From: Tenacibaculum sp. MAR_2009_124
GTDB lineage: Bacteria > Bacteroidota > Bacteroidia > Flavobacteriales > Flavobacteriaceae
Direction of reading: 5' to 3'
NCBI RefSeq assembly: GCF_900105455.1
Contig: NZ_FNSF01000001.1
Coordinates: forward strand, 997,001 to 1,061,000
Length of the DNA: 64,000 nucleotides
The notes under the pieces were generated by a model. That model saw only the letters and a program-made list of their open reading frames with translations. It did not search any database and was not told where the DNA came from. Position numbers and translations under genes: made by a program. Positions within the stretch are counted from its first letter, which is position 1; each line of letters opens with the position of its first letter. Below, one piece after another: positions 1-7,135 of the stretch.

Positions 1-854
1 TTACTGGAATGATGTTGGTACAACTTTTTTATTGGGGAACCAATCAAGCTATAATTCAAAGAGCACTTGGAGCAAAAGATTTAAAGGAAGGTCAAAAAGG
101 ATTGTTATTTGCTTCTTTTATTAAAATTATAGGCCCGTTAATAGTAGTTGTACCAGGTATTATTGCTTTTCATATTTTTCAGGGCAACCTTCCTAATGCT
201 GATGAGGCATACCCCGAGTTGGTTACAAGAGTTTTACCACCATCGCTTGTAGGTTTTTTTGCTGCAGTTTTATTTGGAGCTATTTTGAGTTCATTTAACT
301 CTGCTTTAAATAGTTCAGTAACCTTATTTGGCTTAGATATTTATAAAGAGTTTGTTCATAAAGAAGCTACAGAAAAGGAAACAGTAAAAGCCGGTAAGTG
401 GTTCGGATTGTTTTTGGCGTTATTGGCCATGTTTGTAGCTCCTTTTATAGCAAACGCTCCTGATGGATTATTTGGTTATTTGCAAGAAGTAAATGGTTGT
501 TATAGTATCCCTATATTAACGATAATAGTAGTTGGGTATTTAACAAAGCGTGTTCCTGCTGTTGCGGCAAACTTTGCTATTATTTTCGGAGCCGTATTAT
601 ATGTGATAAGCCAGTTTGTGCTAAAACCTACAGTTTTTGGATCGGAAAATTATCCACACTTTTTACATGTAATGGCAATCTTGTTTGTGATAAATATTGT
701 AATCATGCTTATCATTGGTAAATTATATCCTCAGGAAAAAGAGTATGTTCAAAAGTTTACAGAAGAAGTAGATATTACTCCTTGGAAATATGCAAAACCT
801 GTAAGCGCTGTTGTAATAACTATTGTCGTATTGAGTTTTATTTACTTTTCATAA
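1..854 (+). CDS. Sodium:solute symporter (SSS family), 3' part
   Basis: The reading frame is open from the window edge, so the true start lies upstream; the first ATG at 9 is internal. The visible 280 residues hold about seven hydrophobic segments and the family signature YWGTNQAIIQRALGAKD near the beginning, which resembles the TM-loop segment of SGLT-type sodium/sugar cotransporters, followed by a segment ending SSFNSALNSSVTLFGLDIYK, also typical of SSS proteins. Family knowledge: Na+-coupled uptake of sugars, inositol or other small solutes across the inner membrane. The substrate cannot be read from this part. The gene ends 190 bp before the cryptochrome-like gene, with a weak 6-bp hairpin (ATTCTC-GAGAAT, about 864-878) between. 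Confidence 0.9.
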   Translation, partial: TGMMLVQLFYWGTNQAIIQRALGAKDLKEGQKGLLFASFIKIIGPLIVVVPGIIAFHIFQGNLPNADEAYPELVTRVLPPSLVGFFAAVLFGAILSSFNSALNSSVTLFGLDIYKEFVHKEATEKETVKAGKWFGLFLALLAMFVAPFIANAPDGLFGYLQEVNGCYSIPILTIIVVGYLTKRVPAVAANFAIIFGAVLYVISQFVLKPTVFGSENYPHFLHVMAILFVINIVIMLIIGKLYPQEKEYVQKFTEEVDITPWKYAKPVSAVVITIVVLSFIYFS

Positions 855-969
855 GAGTATTTGTATTCTCAAAGAGAATTATACCGTAAATAATAGCTTT
901 TACTATTGATAAACAGTTTGTTAGTCTTTAATAAGATAAACCAATACAGCTATAAGAAATAAAAATATA

Positions 970-1005
970 TTTTGTTTAATCTATTTTTTATTAAGTTAAA
1001 CAAAA
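970..1005 (+). promoter_or_regulatory. Perfect 10-bp inverted repeat, putative operator of the photolyase/pterin operon
   Basis: TTTTGTTTAA at 970-979 is the exact reverse complement of TTAAACAAAA at 996-1005, with a 16-bp spacer. It lies just upstream of a TAAATTTG -7 element (1010-1017), where a repressor would cover the -33 region. Known: photolyase operons in other bacteria are light-controlled by B12-binding MerR regulators (LitR/CarH). That such a regulator binds here is inference; no regulator gene is present in this operon. Confidence 0.5.
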
Positions 1006-1009
1006 TTCG

Positions 1010-1017
1010 TAAATTTG
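1010..1017 (+). promoter_or_regulatory. -7 promoter element (TAAATTTG) of the photolyase/pterin operon
   Basis: TAAATTTG matches the Bacteroidota primary-sigma -7 consensus TAnnTTTG exactly and is 29 bp before the first start codon at 1046. No clean TTTG -33 box is seen at the usual spacing, which would fit a promoter relying on or blocked by a regulator at the adjacent inverted repeat. Confidence 0.5.
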
Positions 1018-1045
1018 ATTAATCAATAGTATTAATCAGTTTTAC

Positions 1046-2512
1046 ATGCTTCAAAGAGAAAAAATAGTTGTTGTTTGGTTTAAGAGAGATCTTAGGCTGT
1101 ATGACAATGAGGCTGTTTATAACGCTTTAAATTCTGGTTATAAGGTCTTGTTGTTATATGTGTTTGAACCCAGTTTGTTTAACGATGCACATTATTCGGA
1201 TAGACATTGGAATTTTATAAAACAGTCTTTACAAGATATAAATGAACAATTAGTGCCACGGCAGACTAGAATACTTGCTGTTAATTCAGAAGTAATCCCC
1301 TTGTTCAGTTACCTACAAACACAATATAAAATTGCTTCTGTGTTTTCACATCAAGAAACGGGGCTTTTAAAAACATATAATCGAGACAAAACTTTTAAAC
1401 GATTTTGCAATAACAATTCAATTGATTGGATAGAAAATGTTAACAATGGCGTTTTTAGGGGAAGACAGGATAGAGAAAATTGGAAAGAAGATTGGGAGGA
1501 TTATATGGGGACACCTCAATTTCAGATAGAAGAGACGAAGATTTCTTCGTTTTTAAAAGATGAAAAAATTGATACAATAGCCAAGAATTTAACACTAACT
1601 TCATTAATCACAGAAGCTACTCCAAAGCTCCAAAGAGGAGGGAGAGCTATTGGGTTAAAATATATGAGGTCTTTCTTTGAAGACCGATATATCAATTATG
1701 CGAAATTTATATCAAAACCAAACCAAGCTAGAGAAAGTTGCAGTAGACTCTCACCTTATTTGGCTTGGGGTAATTTGTCGGTAAGGGAAGTATATCAATA
1801 TGCAAACAATTTTAGAAAAGAAGCTTCCAATAAAAGAGCGATTGATGCTTTTATGTCTCGATTACGATGGCAAGCCCATTTTATTCAGAAGTTTGAAATG
1901 GAATGTATTATGGAAAGTGAGAGCATGAATAAAGGGTTTAGAAAGCTAAAAAAAGATATTTCATTGAAATATAAAGAAGCTTGGAAAGAGGGGAATACTG
2001 GTATTCCCATTATTGATGCCTGTATGCGTTGTCTCCGTGATACCGGATATTTAAATTTTAGAATGAGAGCGATGGTTGTTTCTTTCTTTACACACAACCT
2101 TTGGCAACCATGGCAAGAGGCGTCTAAGCATTTGTCTAATGTTTTTCTTGATTTTGAACCAGGAATTCATTTCCCTCAGCTTCAAATGCAGGCAGGAGAA
2201 ACTGGTATCAATACATTAAGAATTTACAATCCAATAAAAAATGGGATAGAACATGACCCAGAAGCTTATTTTATATCAAAATGGGTGCCTGAATTGAAAG
2301 GCTTGCCAATTAGTTTTAGACATGAACCCTATAAACTCACAATGCTCGAACAAAAATTGTATGGATTTAAAATAGGAAAACATTATCCAAGCCCTATTGT
2401 AGATATTTCTTCTACCAGAAAAAAAGCATCGGACACCATATGGAATTTAAGAAAAGATAGGGAAGTAATAGAAGACAGTTATAGAATTTTAAATAAACAC
2501 GTAATAAAATAA
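1046..2512 (+). CDS. Divergent cryptochrome/photolyase family flavoprotein
   Basis: 488 residues. The N-terminal Rossmann-like antenna domain starts with VVVWFKRDLRLYDNEAV, the standard photolyase opening; the C-terminal FAD-binding domain contains RLRWQAHFIQKFE, GNTGIPIIDACMRCLRDTGYLNFRMR and INTLRIYNP. The segment that in classical CPD photolyases reads NNGNWQW is replaced here by an HFPQLQMQAGETGIN-type sequence, so the asparagine next to flavin N5 and the nearby tryptophans are changed. This places it in a separate bacterial subfamily whose activity (repair or blue-light sensing) is not clear from sequence. It is the first gene of a tight operon; the next start is 3 bp after its stop. Confidence 0.9.
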   Translation: MLQREKIVVVWFKRDLRLYDNEAVYNALNSGYKVLLLYVFEPSLFNDAHYSDRHWNFIKQSLQDINEQLVPRQTRILAVNSEVIPLFSYLQTQYKIASVFSHQETGLLKTYNRDKTFKRFCNNNSIDWIENVNNGVFRGRQDRENWKEDWEDYMGTPQFQIEETKISSFLKDEKIDTIAKNLTLTSLITEATPKLQRGGRAIGLKYMRSFFEDRYINYAKFISKPNQARESCSRLSPYLAWGNLSVREVYQYANNFRKEASNKRAIDAFMSRLRWQAHFIQKFEMECIMESESMNKGFRKLKKDISLKYKEAWKEGNTGIPIIDACMRCLRDTGYLNFRMRAMVVSFFTHNLWQPWQEASKHLSNVFLDFEPGIHFPQLQMQAGETGINTLRIYNPIKNGIEHDPEAYFISKWVPELKGLPISFRHEPYKLTMLEQKLYGFKIGKHYPSPIVDISSTRKKASDTIWNLRKDREVIEDSYRILNKHVIK

Positions 2513-2515
2513 AGC

Positions 2516-2950
2516 ATGATTATTTTTAATACAACGCATACGGAAAAAGCGGATTTAAAAGAAATGAATCGCTTAATAGGAAAATCATTTTCATTTTTTG
2601 ATAAATTACGTATTGGAGGGGTGGGTAGTAGCAGGCTAATTATACATAGTGTGAGTCAAAATTTTCAAAGCATCGTTAACAAGGTCTCTGATTTAAGTTA
2701 TGCAAACATAGAATTAAGGCCAAAAGGTATTATTCTTCATATTACAAACCAATTAAAACGCTTTTCTTGGGTAATTCCATATTACAAACTAGTCATTTTT
2801 AATGGGGAGTATTTCAGTATACATTCCGATGGAAGTTTTATTCAAATGATAAAAAGTGGAAATAGTAATATTAACAAGAAGTTTATTGACAAAATGATTG
2901 ATTTAAAAAACTTATCAAATGAAAAATTTGAATTCGTTGACGACTATTGA
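2516..2950 (+). CDS. Conserved hypothetical protein of the photolyase operon
   Basis: 144 residues with no signal peptide and no convincing membrane helix, so probably cytoplasmic. I recognise no catalytic motif. A hydrophobic stretch (HITNQLKRFSWVIPYYKLVIF) in the middle followed by a DGSFIQM turn suggests a small alpha/beta fold. It starts 3 bp after the cryptochrome-like gene and overlaps the following TIGR03643 gene by 32 bp, so it is almost certainly co-translated with both. Its role can only be guessed from context: a partner of the flavoprotein or of pterin supply. Confidence 0.75.
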   Translation: MIIFNTTHTEKADLKEMNRLIGKSFSFFDKLRIGGVGSSRLIIHSVSQNFQSIVNKVSDLSYANIELRPKGIILHITNQLKRFSWVIPYYKLVIFNGEYFSIHSDGSFIQMIKSGNSNINKKFIDKMIDLKNLSNEKFEFVDDY

Positions 2951-3203
2951 AATGGATCGAGTTATTGAAATGGCTTGGGAAGATAGAACAACTTTCGATG
3001 CAATTAACTTCCAGTTTAATCTCAGTGAAAAAGAGGTAATACTTTTTATGAGAAAAAGTTTAAAAGTAACAAGTTTTAAACGCTGGAGAAAAAGGGTACA
3101 AGGAAGGAGTACTAAACACCAAGCAAAAAGAGATTTTTCAGTAGGTAGATTTAAGTGTTCAAGACAAAAAACAATAACTAATAATAAGATAGCTAAGAGA
3201 TAA
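2919..3203 (+). CDS. TIGR03643 family protein (small basic protein linked to photolyases)
   Basis: 94 residues. The core MDRVIEMAWEDRTTFDAI-LSEKEVILFMRK-SFKRWRKRVQGRSTKH matches the TIGR03643 family, known as a small uncharacterised protein often encoded beside cryptochrome/photolyase genes. The helix-turn-helix-like order (helix, turn at NLSE, helix, then a basic tail rich in Lys/Arg) suggests nucleic-acid binding, but that is inference. The start at 2919 is preferred over an internal ATG at 2952 because the preceding LTTIEMDR residues resemble the family N-terminus. It overlaps the upstream gene by 32 bp and abuts the next (TAA then ATG). Confidence 0.85.
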   Translation: MKNLNSLTTIEMDRVIEMAWEDRTTFDAINFQFNLSEKEVILFMRKSLKVTSFKRWRKRVQGRSTKHQAKRDFSVGRFKCSRQKTITNNKIAKR

Positions 3204-3626
3204 ATGAGTGAATTCAAACTCGGAATAACGAGAAAAGAACATTTTAACGCAGCCCATAGATTACATAATAATAACTGGACTGATGAGAAGAATAAGTTAG
3301 TATTTGGAAAATGTAACAATCCACATTACCACGGACATAATTATGAATTAGAAGTTACGGTTATCGGGTACGTGGACGAAGAAACGGGATATGTTATCGA
3401 TACCAAAATACTATCAGATATTATAAAAAATAAGGTTTTAGAACCTTTTGACCATAAAAATTTAAACGTAGAAGTAGCACATTTTAAAGAGGTAAACCCA
3501 ACGGTTGAAAACATTGCCATTGTAATTTACCAAGTTATTAAAAAAGAAATTCCTCAGCATTTGGAATTAAAAATTAAATTATATGAAACACCAAGAAACT
3601 TTGTTGAATACCCTTTTAACGTCTAA
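3204..3626 (+). CDS. 6-pyruvoyl-tetrahydropterin synthase / QueD family protein
   Basis: 140 residues, usual length for the T-fold PTPS/QueD family. Zinc ligands are visible as H18 (FNAAHRLH), H43 and H45 (YHGHNY), and the catalytic Cys is C37 in GKCNNPHYHGH. The C-x5-H-x-H spacing is that of animal PTPS rather than the C-x3-H-G-H of E. coli QueD, and EPFDHKNLN supplies the family's second motif. This favours conversion of dihydroneopterin triphosphate toward 6-pyruvoyl-tetrahydropterin. Next to GTP cyclohydrolase I (44-bp overlap) and an SDR it forms a three-step tetrahydropterin set. Queuosine-type activity cannot be excluded from sequence alone. Confidence 0.88.
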   Translation: MSEFKLGITRKEHFNAAHRLHNNNWTDEKNKLVFGKCNNPHYHGHNYELEVTVIGYVDEETGYVIDTKILSDIIKNKVLEPFDHKNLNVEVAHFKEVNPTVENIAIVIYQVIKKEIPQHLELKIKLYETPRNFVEYPFNV

Positions 3627-4284
3627 TTCTTTAAACGGTCTTTCTGTAGACGAAATAGGAGAGGACCATTTATATACAGGAGTCGATACTCCCATGAAGG
3701 CAAATGCTTTTGACATATCTGACAATAAAAAGAAACAGAAGATTGCCGATTTGTTTTCACAAATAATGGATGTGATGGGATTAGACTTGACAGATGACTC
3801 CTTGAAAGGAACTCCACAGCGTGTAGCTAAAATGTATATCGATGAAATATTTTCTGGATTAAACCCCGAAAACAAGCCGAAAATAGCATTGTTTGATAAT
3901 AAATATCAATACAATCAAATGCTGATAGAGAAGGACATTCAATTTTATTCAAATTGCGAACACCATTTCGTACCAATTATAGGAAAAGCACATGTAGCCT
4001 ATATCTCTTCTGGAAAAGTAATAGGGCTTTCAAAGTTAAACAGAATTGTTCAGTACTATGCTAAAAGGCCTCAGGTGCAAGAACGTTTAACAAATCAAAT
4101 AGCAATAGACCTTCAAAATATTCTGGATACAGAAGACGTTGCAGTAATTATTGAAGCGAAACATTTATGTGTTTCTTCGAGAGGAGTTAAAGATGATTCT
4201 TCATCTACCGTTACTTGTTTTTACGGAGGAGCTTTTAACAAACAAGAAAAGATTGTTGAATTACAGAATTATTTGAAAAGTTAA
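3583..4284 (+). CDS. folE: GTP cyclohydrolase I
   Basis: 233 residues. FolE converts GTP to 7,8-dihydroneopterin triphosphate, the first step of folate and tetrahydrobiopterin synthesis. Zinc ligands are C125 and H128 (NCEHHF) and C196 (HLCVSSRGV); GKVIGLSKLNRIV and the QERLTNQIA segment are characteristic. The start at 3583 keeps the IGEDHL-type N-terminal motif found in related proteins and overlaps the PTPS gene by 44 bp, which implies translational coupling. Placement in a photolyase operon rather than in a folate locus suggests a dedicated supply of reduced pterin, possibly an antenna chromophore or a BH4-like cofactor; this last point is inference. Confidence 0.96.
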   Translation: MKHQETLLNTLLTSNSLNGLSVDEIGEDHLYTGVDTPMKANAFDISDNKKKQKIADLFSQIMDVMGLDLTDDSLKGTPQRVAKMYIDEIFSGLNPENKPKIALFDNKYQYNQMLIEKDIQFYSNCEHHFVPIIGKAHVAYISSGKVIGLSKLNRIVQYYAKRPQVQERLTNQIAIDLQNILDTEDVAVIIEAKHLCVSSRGVKDDSSSTVTCFYGGAFNKQEKIVELQNYLKS

Positions 4285-4318
4285 TAGGTATTAGGACAAT
4301 ACAATAATAAAAGTAGAG

Positions 4319-4993
4319 ATGAAAACTATTTTAGTAATTGGCGGTAGTAAAGGAATTGGTGCATCTATAGCAAATCGCCTTAAAGACACAAACCATGTTA
4401 TTACCATTAGTAGAAGTTTAAATGATGTCGATAATATTACGCATCATAGCTTGAATGTTTTAGAGGATGAGTTTCCTAAGATAGATAATCTTGATGGATT
4501 GGTGTATTGCCCAGGTAGTATAAATTTAAAATCGTTGAGTAGACTCAAAATTGAAGATTTTCAAACGGATTTTAATATAAATGTACTAGGTGCCATTCGC
4601 GCTATTAAACATTACGAAAAACAATTGATTCAGTCCAAGGGGAGTGTCGTATTATTTAGTACCGTTGCAACGCATTTAGGTATGCCTTTTCATTCTAGTA
4701 TAGCGGTTAGTAAAGCGGCTGTAGAGGGATTGGCAAAATCGTTAGCCGCTGAGTACGCAACAAAAATAAGGTTCAATGTAATTGCGCCAACCGTAACGGA
4801 TACGCCACTAGCTTCAAGATTACTGAGGAATGAAAAACAGCAAGAAACTATGAGAGAGAGACACCCGTTGAAGCAATATTTAGATCCTAAAGAGGTTGCA
4901 TCATTAGCAGAATATCTGCTTTCTGATAACACGAAATCTATTTCTGGGCAAATTATTCCAATGGATGCCGGAATTGTAAGCATTAAACTTTAA
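4319..4993 (+). CDS. Short-chain dehydrogenase/reductase lacking the catalytic tyrosine
   Basis: 224 residues. The Rossmann fold is clear: GGSKGIG at residues 8-14, the YCPGSIN segment at the NAG-like position, DTPLA after beta-6. The catalytic Ser (S114) and Lys (K132) are present, but the residue four before the Lys, normally Tyr in YxxxK, is Ile128 (HSSIAVSKAAVEG). Position after FolE and PTPS suggests a sepiapterin-reductase-like role, yet loss of the Tyr argues for altered or absent reductase activity, or a structural/NADPH-binding role. Flavobacterial relatives that I recall have the same replacement, so it looks like a subfamily trait and not decay. Confidence 0.9.
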   Translation: MKTILVIGGSKGIGASIANRLKDTNHVITISRSLNDVDNITHHSLNVLEDEFPKIDNLDGLVYCPGSINLKSLSRLKIEDFQTDFNINVLGAIRAIKHYEKQLIQSKGSVVLFSTVATHLGMPFHSSIAVSKAAVEGLAKSLAAEYATKIRFNVIAPTVTDTPLASRLLRNEKQQETMRERHPLKQYLDPKEVASLAEYLLSDNTKSISGQIIPMDAGIVSIKL

Positions 4994-5005
4994 AATACAG
5001 TAGGT

Positions 5006-5533
5006 ATGAAACTTTTGACCATTATAGCAGCATTATTTATGACAATTTCCGAAATTGTAATTTGTGACTTCTCAAAAAATAATTTTTATAATTGGAAGGT
5101 AATCAACGATGATGTCATGGGAGGTATTTCAACATCATCAATGAAAGTAAATTCCAACGGACAAGGTGTTTTTTCAGGTGAAGTTTCAACTGAAAATAAC
5201 GGAGGTTTCGCTATGACCCGGTTGAAAACGGCGGTTGAAATTTCTAATAAAAACAAAAGGATAGTACTGCATGTAAAGGGAGATGGTAAAGAGTATCAAT
5301 TTCGTATCAAATCTCAAGCAGGAGCTAGGTATTGGTATGTACAATCGTTTAAGACGACAACGGAAGAACAAAAAATAGAATTGAATTTAAAAGATTTTTA
5401 TCCTTCTTTTAGAGGATATAAGTTAAATAAAGAGAATTTTAATTCAGATAAAATAGAAGAGATTGCAATTTTAATAGGAAATAAAAAAAATGAGAATTTC
5501 CAACTCAAAATAACCAAAATATTAATCGAATAA
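5006..5533 (+). CDS. CIA30 family exported protein
   Basis: 175 residues with an N-terminal hydrophobic segment (residues about 4-20, MKLLTIIAALFMTISEIVI) that looks like a signal peptide or anchor. The body matches the CIA30 (complex I intermediate-associated protein 30) beta-sandwich: FYNWKVINDDVMGGISTS, GGFAMTRL, and ARYWYVQSF are the family landmarks. Bacterial members are of unknown role; the fold resembles carbohydrate-binding modules. It sits 12 bp after the SDR in the same operon. Relation to light or pterin chemistry is unproven. Confidence 0.85.
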   Translation: MKLLTIIAALFMTISEIVICDFSKNNFYNWKVINDDVMGGISTSSMKVNSNGQGVFSGEVSTENNGGFAMTRLKTAVEISNKNKRIVLHVKGDGKEYQFRIKSQAGARYWYVQSFKTTTEEQKIELNLKDFYPSFRGYKLNKENFNSDKIEEIAILIGNKKNENFQLKITKILIE

Positions 5534-5579
5534 ATATCTCTTCAATGAAGAGGTACCCAAATAAACAAAAATTAGATAC

Positions 5580-6122
5580 GTGAAACTATACAAAATACTA
5601 GTACTTATGACTCTTTTCGGAACATCAATAAAAGCACAAACTCTAGAACCTAAAACGTCGTTATATGATATTACAATTAGTGATATAAATGGTAAGCCTA
5701 TTGGTTTATCAGAATATAAGGGGAAGAAAATTTTATTTGTAAATGTTGCCTCTAAATGTGGTTTCACAAGCCAATATAAAGGTCTTCAAGAACTTTATGA
5801 GAAGTATAAAGATGATTTAATGATTATCGGAGTTCCTTGTAATCAATTTGGAAGCCAAGAACCAGGAACAGCCTCAGAAATTGAAAGTTTTTGCGAAGTT
5901 AATTATGGAGTTACTTTTCTAATTACTGAGAAAGTTGAGGTAAAAGGAGAGAATAAGCACGATTTATATAAATGGTTAACTCAAAGATCGTTGAATGGTA
6001 AGTCTAATTCTACCGTGAAATGGAATTTTCAAAAATATTTGATTGACGAAGATGGTAGGTTATTGGATTATTTCTATTCAATGACAAAGCCAAATAGTAA
6101 AAAAATAAGTAAATACATATAA
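5580..6122 (+). CDS. Glutathione peroxidase family thiol peroxidase, exported
   Basis: 180 residues starting at GTG; the GTG start is preferred because it gives a complete signal peptide (LYKILVLMTLFGTSIKAQ), which the next ATG would destroy. Catalytic residues are C60 (NVASKCGFTS), Q89 (CNQFGSQEPG) and W148 (KWNFQKYL). The peroxidatic residue is Cys, and a downstream Cys in IESFCEVNYG may be the resolving residue, so it most likely uses thioredoxin. It reduces hydrogen peroxide or lipid hydroperoxides outside the cytoplasm. Presence in a photolyase operon fits a response to light-generated oxidants. Confidence 0.93.
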   Translation: MKLYKILVLMTLFGTSIKAQTLEPKTSLYDITISDINGKPIGLSEYKGKKILFVNVASKCGFTSQYKGLQELYEKYKDDLMIIGVPCNQFGSQEPGTASEIESFCEVNYGVTFLITEKVEVKGENKHDLYKWLTQRSLNGKSNSTVKWNFQKYLIDEDGRLLDYFYSMTKPNSKKISKYI

Positions 6123-6138
6123 AGAAAACCCTTCTATC

Positions 6139-6192
6139 GGGGGGACGACATGATCTAATTTAAAATTAATAAGTTAACATGATTGTCCCCCT
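6139..6192. repeat. Inverted repeat GGGGGAC / GTCCCCC between operon genes
   Basis: GGGGGAC at 6140-6146 pairs with GTCCCCC at 6185-6191 across a 38-nt spacer; both arms also carry an ACATGAT repeat on their inner side. G/C runs this long stand out in such AT-rich DNA. There is no T-tract, so it is not a typical terminator; it may be an mRNA processing or stability hairpin, or a remnant of a small repeat. Confidence 0.4.
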
Positions 6193-6243
6193 AAAAGAGA
6201 ATTTCATTAAATATATTTTTAATGAAAGTGTTCAACTTAAGTA

Positions 6244-6642
6244 ATGAATATGAAAAAGCCTGACAGTGTTGTTTATAATGAAGAAACAAATGAGTATGAT
6301 GCATATTTAAAACCATATGGAACTAGTTTAACGGCTCCAAAGATTGATTTACCTAATTCAGTAAGTTGGAAAAAACAAAACATTACGCTTGCAAATAAGC
6401 AGATAAAAGCATCCTTTGATGAGTTGAAAAAAGAGTTTGAATCGCTGTATCATAAATTCGCACATAATGAACTAGTGTATAGTGCAAAATTTACTTTTGA
6501 GCCAATTGTTGGTGAAACATACCATCTATATAAAAACGAAAAGGGAAACTTTTTGTCTTTACTTAAGCCTTCAGAATGTAGTTTTAACTACTTAGGGAGT
6601 TTTAGATTAGATTCAGATAAAATTTGGAATAAAATTGAATAA
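6244..6642 (+). CDS. DUF2452 family protein
   Basis: 132 residues, cytoplasmic. The order YDAYLKPYGTSLTAPKI, then a helix with NKQIKASFDELKKEFESLY, then ACT/SH3-like FEPIVGETYHLYKNEKGNFLSLLKPSEC matches DUF2452, a family found in Bacteroidota and marine gammaproteobacteria beside photolyase genes. The function is unknown. It follows a 121-bp spacer after the peroxidase, the only sizeable gap in the operon, and runs directly into the SRPBCC gene. Confidence 0.85.
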   Translation: MNMKKPDSVVYNEETNEYDAYLKPYGTSLTAPKIDLPNSVSWKKQNITLANKQIKASFDELKKEFESLYHKFAHNELVYSAKFTFEPIVGETYHLYKNEKGNFLSLLKPSECSFNYLGSFRLDSDKIWNKIE

Positions 6643-6649
6643 TCGCAAA

Positions 6650-7135
6650 ATGATTGATTTTAAAAAACATTCAGGCATAAATACTTTATCAACAAAACAA
6701 GTATTGAACGTGTCTTTAGAAGAAGCTTGGGACTTTTTTAGTTCTCCAGAAAACCTCCAGAGAATTACTCCAGAAGATATGGGATTTCAAATAACTTCAG
6801 AAGTAAGTCATAAGGCCTATGCCGGGCAAATTATCACTTATAAAGTAGGAATATTGCCAGGAATAAAACTGAACTGGGTAACGGAAATTACTGAGGTAAA
6901 AGACCGAGCGTTTTTTATAGATGAGCAACGTTTTGGCCCGTATAGCATGTGGCATCATGAGCATTGGTTTTATCAATTACCAGATGGAAAAACACTCATG
7001 GAAGATAAGATATCATATAAAATACCTTTTGGATTTTTAGGAAAAATTGCTCAGAAGGTTTTCATAAAGAAACAATTAAAGGAAATATTTGAATATAGGT
7101 TTAATACATTAGAAGTAATGTTTAATGAAAAGTAA
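6650..7135 (+). CDS. SRPBCC family protein (START-like ligand-binding fold)
   Basis: About 161 residues from the ATG at 6650; an in-frame TTG at 6635 overlapping the previous gene is less likely. The N-terminal LNVSLEEAWDFFSSPENLQRITPEDMGF and the GPYSMWHHEHWFYQLPDGKTLMEDKISYKIP segment are typical of SRPBCC/CPBP-like cell division inhibitor-annotated proteins that recur in photolyase loci. The fold binds hydrophobic ligands in a central cavity; the ligand is unknown. It overlaps the photolyase start by 11 bp, so the two are translated together. Confidence 0.87.
   Translation: MIDFKKHSGINTLSTKQVLNVSLEEAWDFFSSPENLQRITPEDMGFQITSEVSHKAYAGQIITYKVGILPGIKLNWVTEITEVKDRAFFIDEQRFGPYSMWHHEHWFYQLPDGKTLMEDKISYKIPFGFLGKIAQKVFIKKQLKEIFEYRFNTLEVMFNEK

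Noticed and set aside
1885..2097. Minus-strand frame of 70 codons
   Set aside because: Shadow of the cryptochrome-like gene; no protein-like features of its own.
2915..3319. Minus-strand frame of 134 codons across TIGR03643 and PTPS genes
   Set aside because: Lies opposite two well-supported genes and reads as Leu/Phe-rich antisense text.
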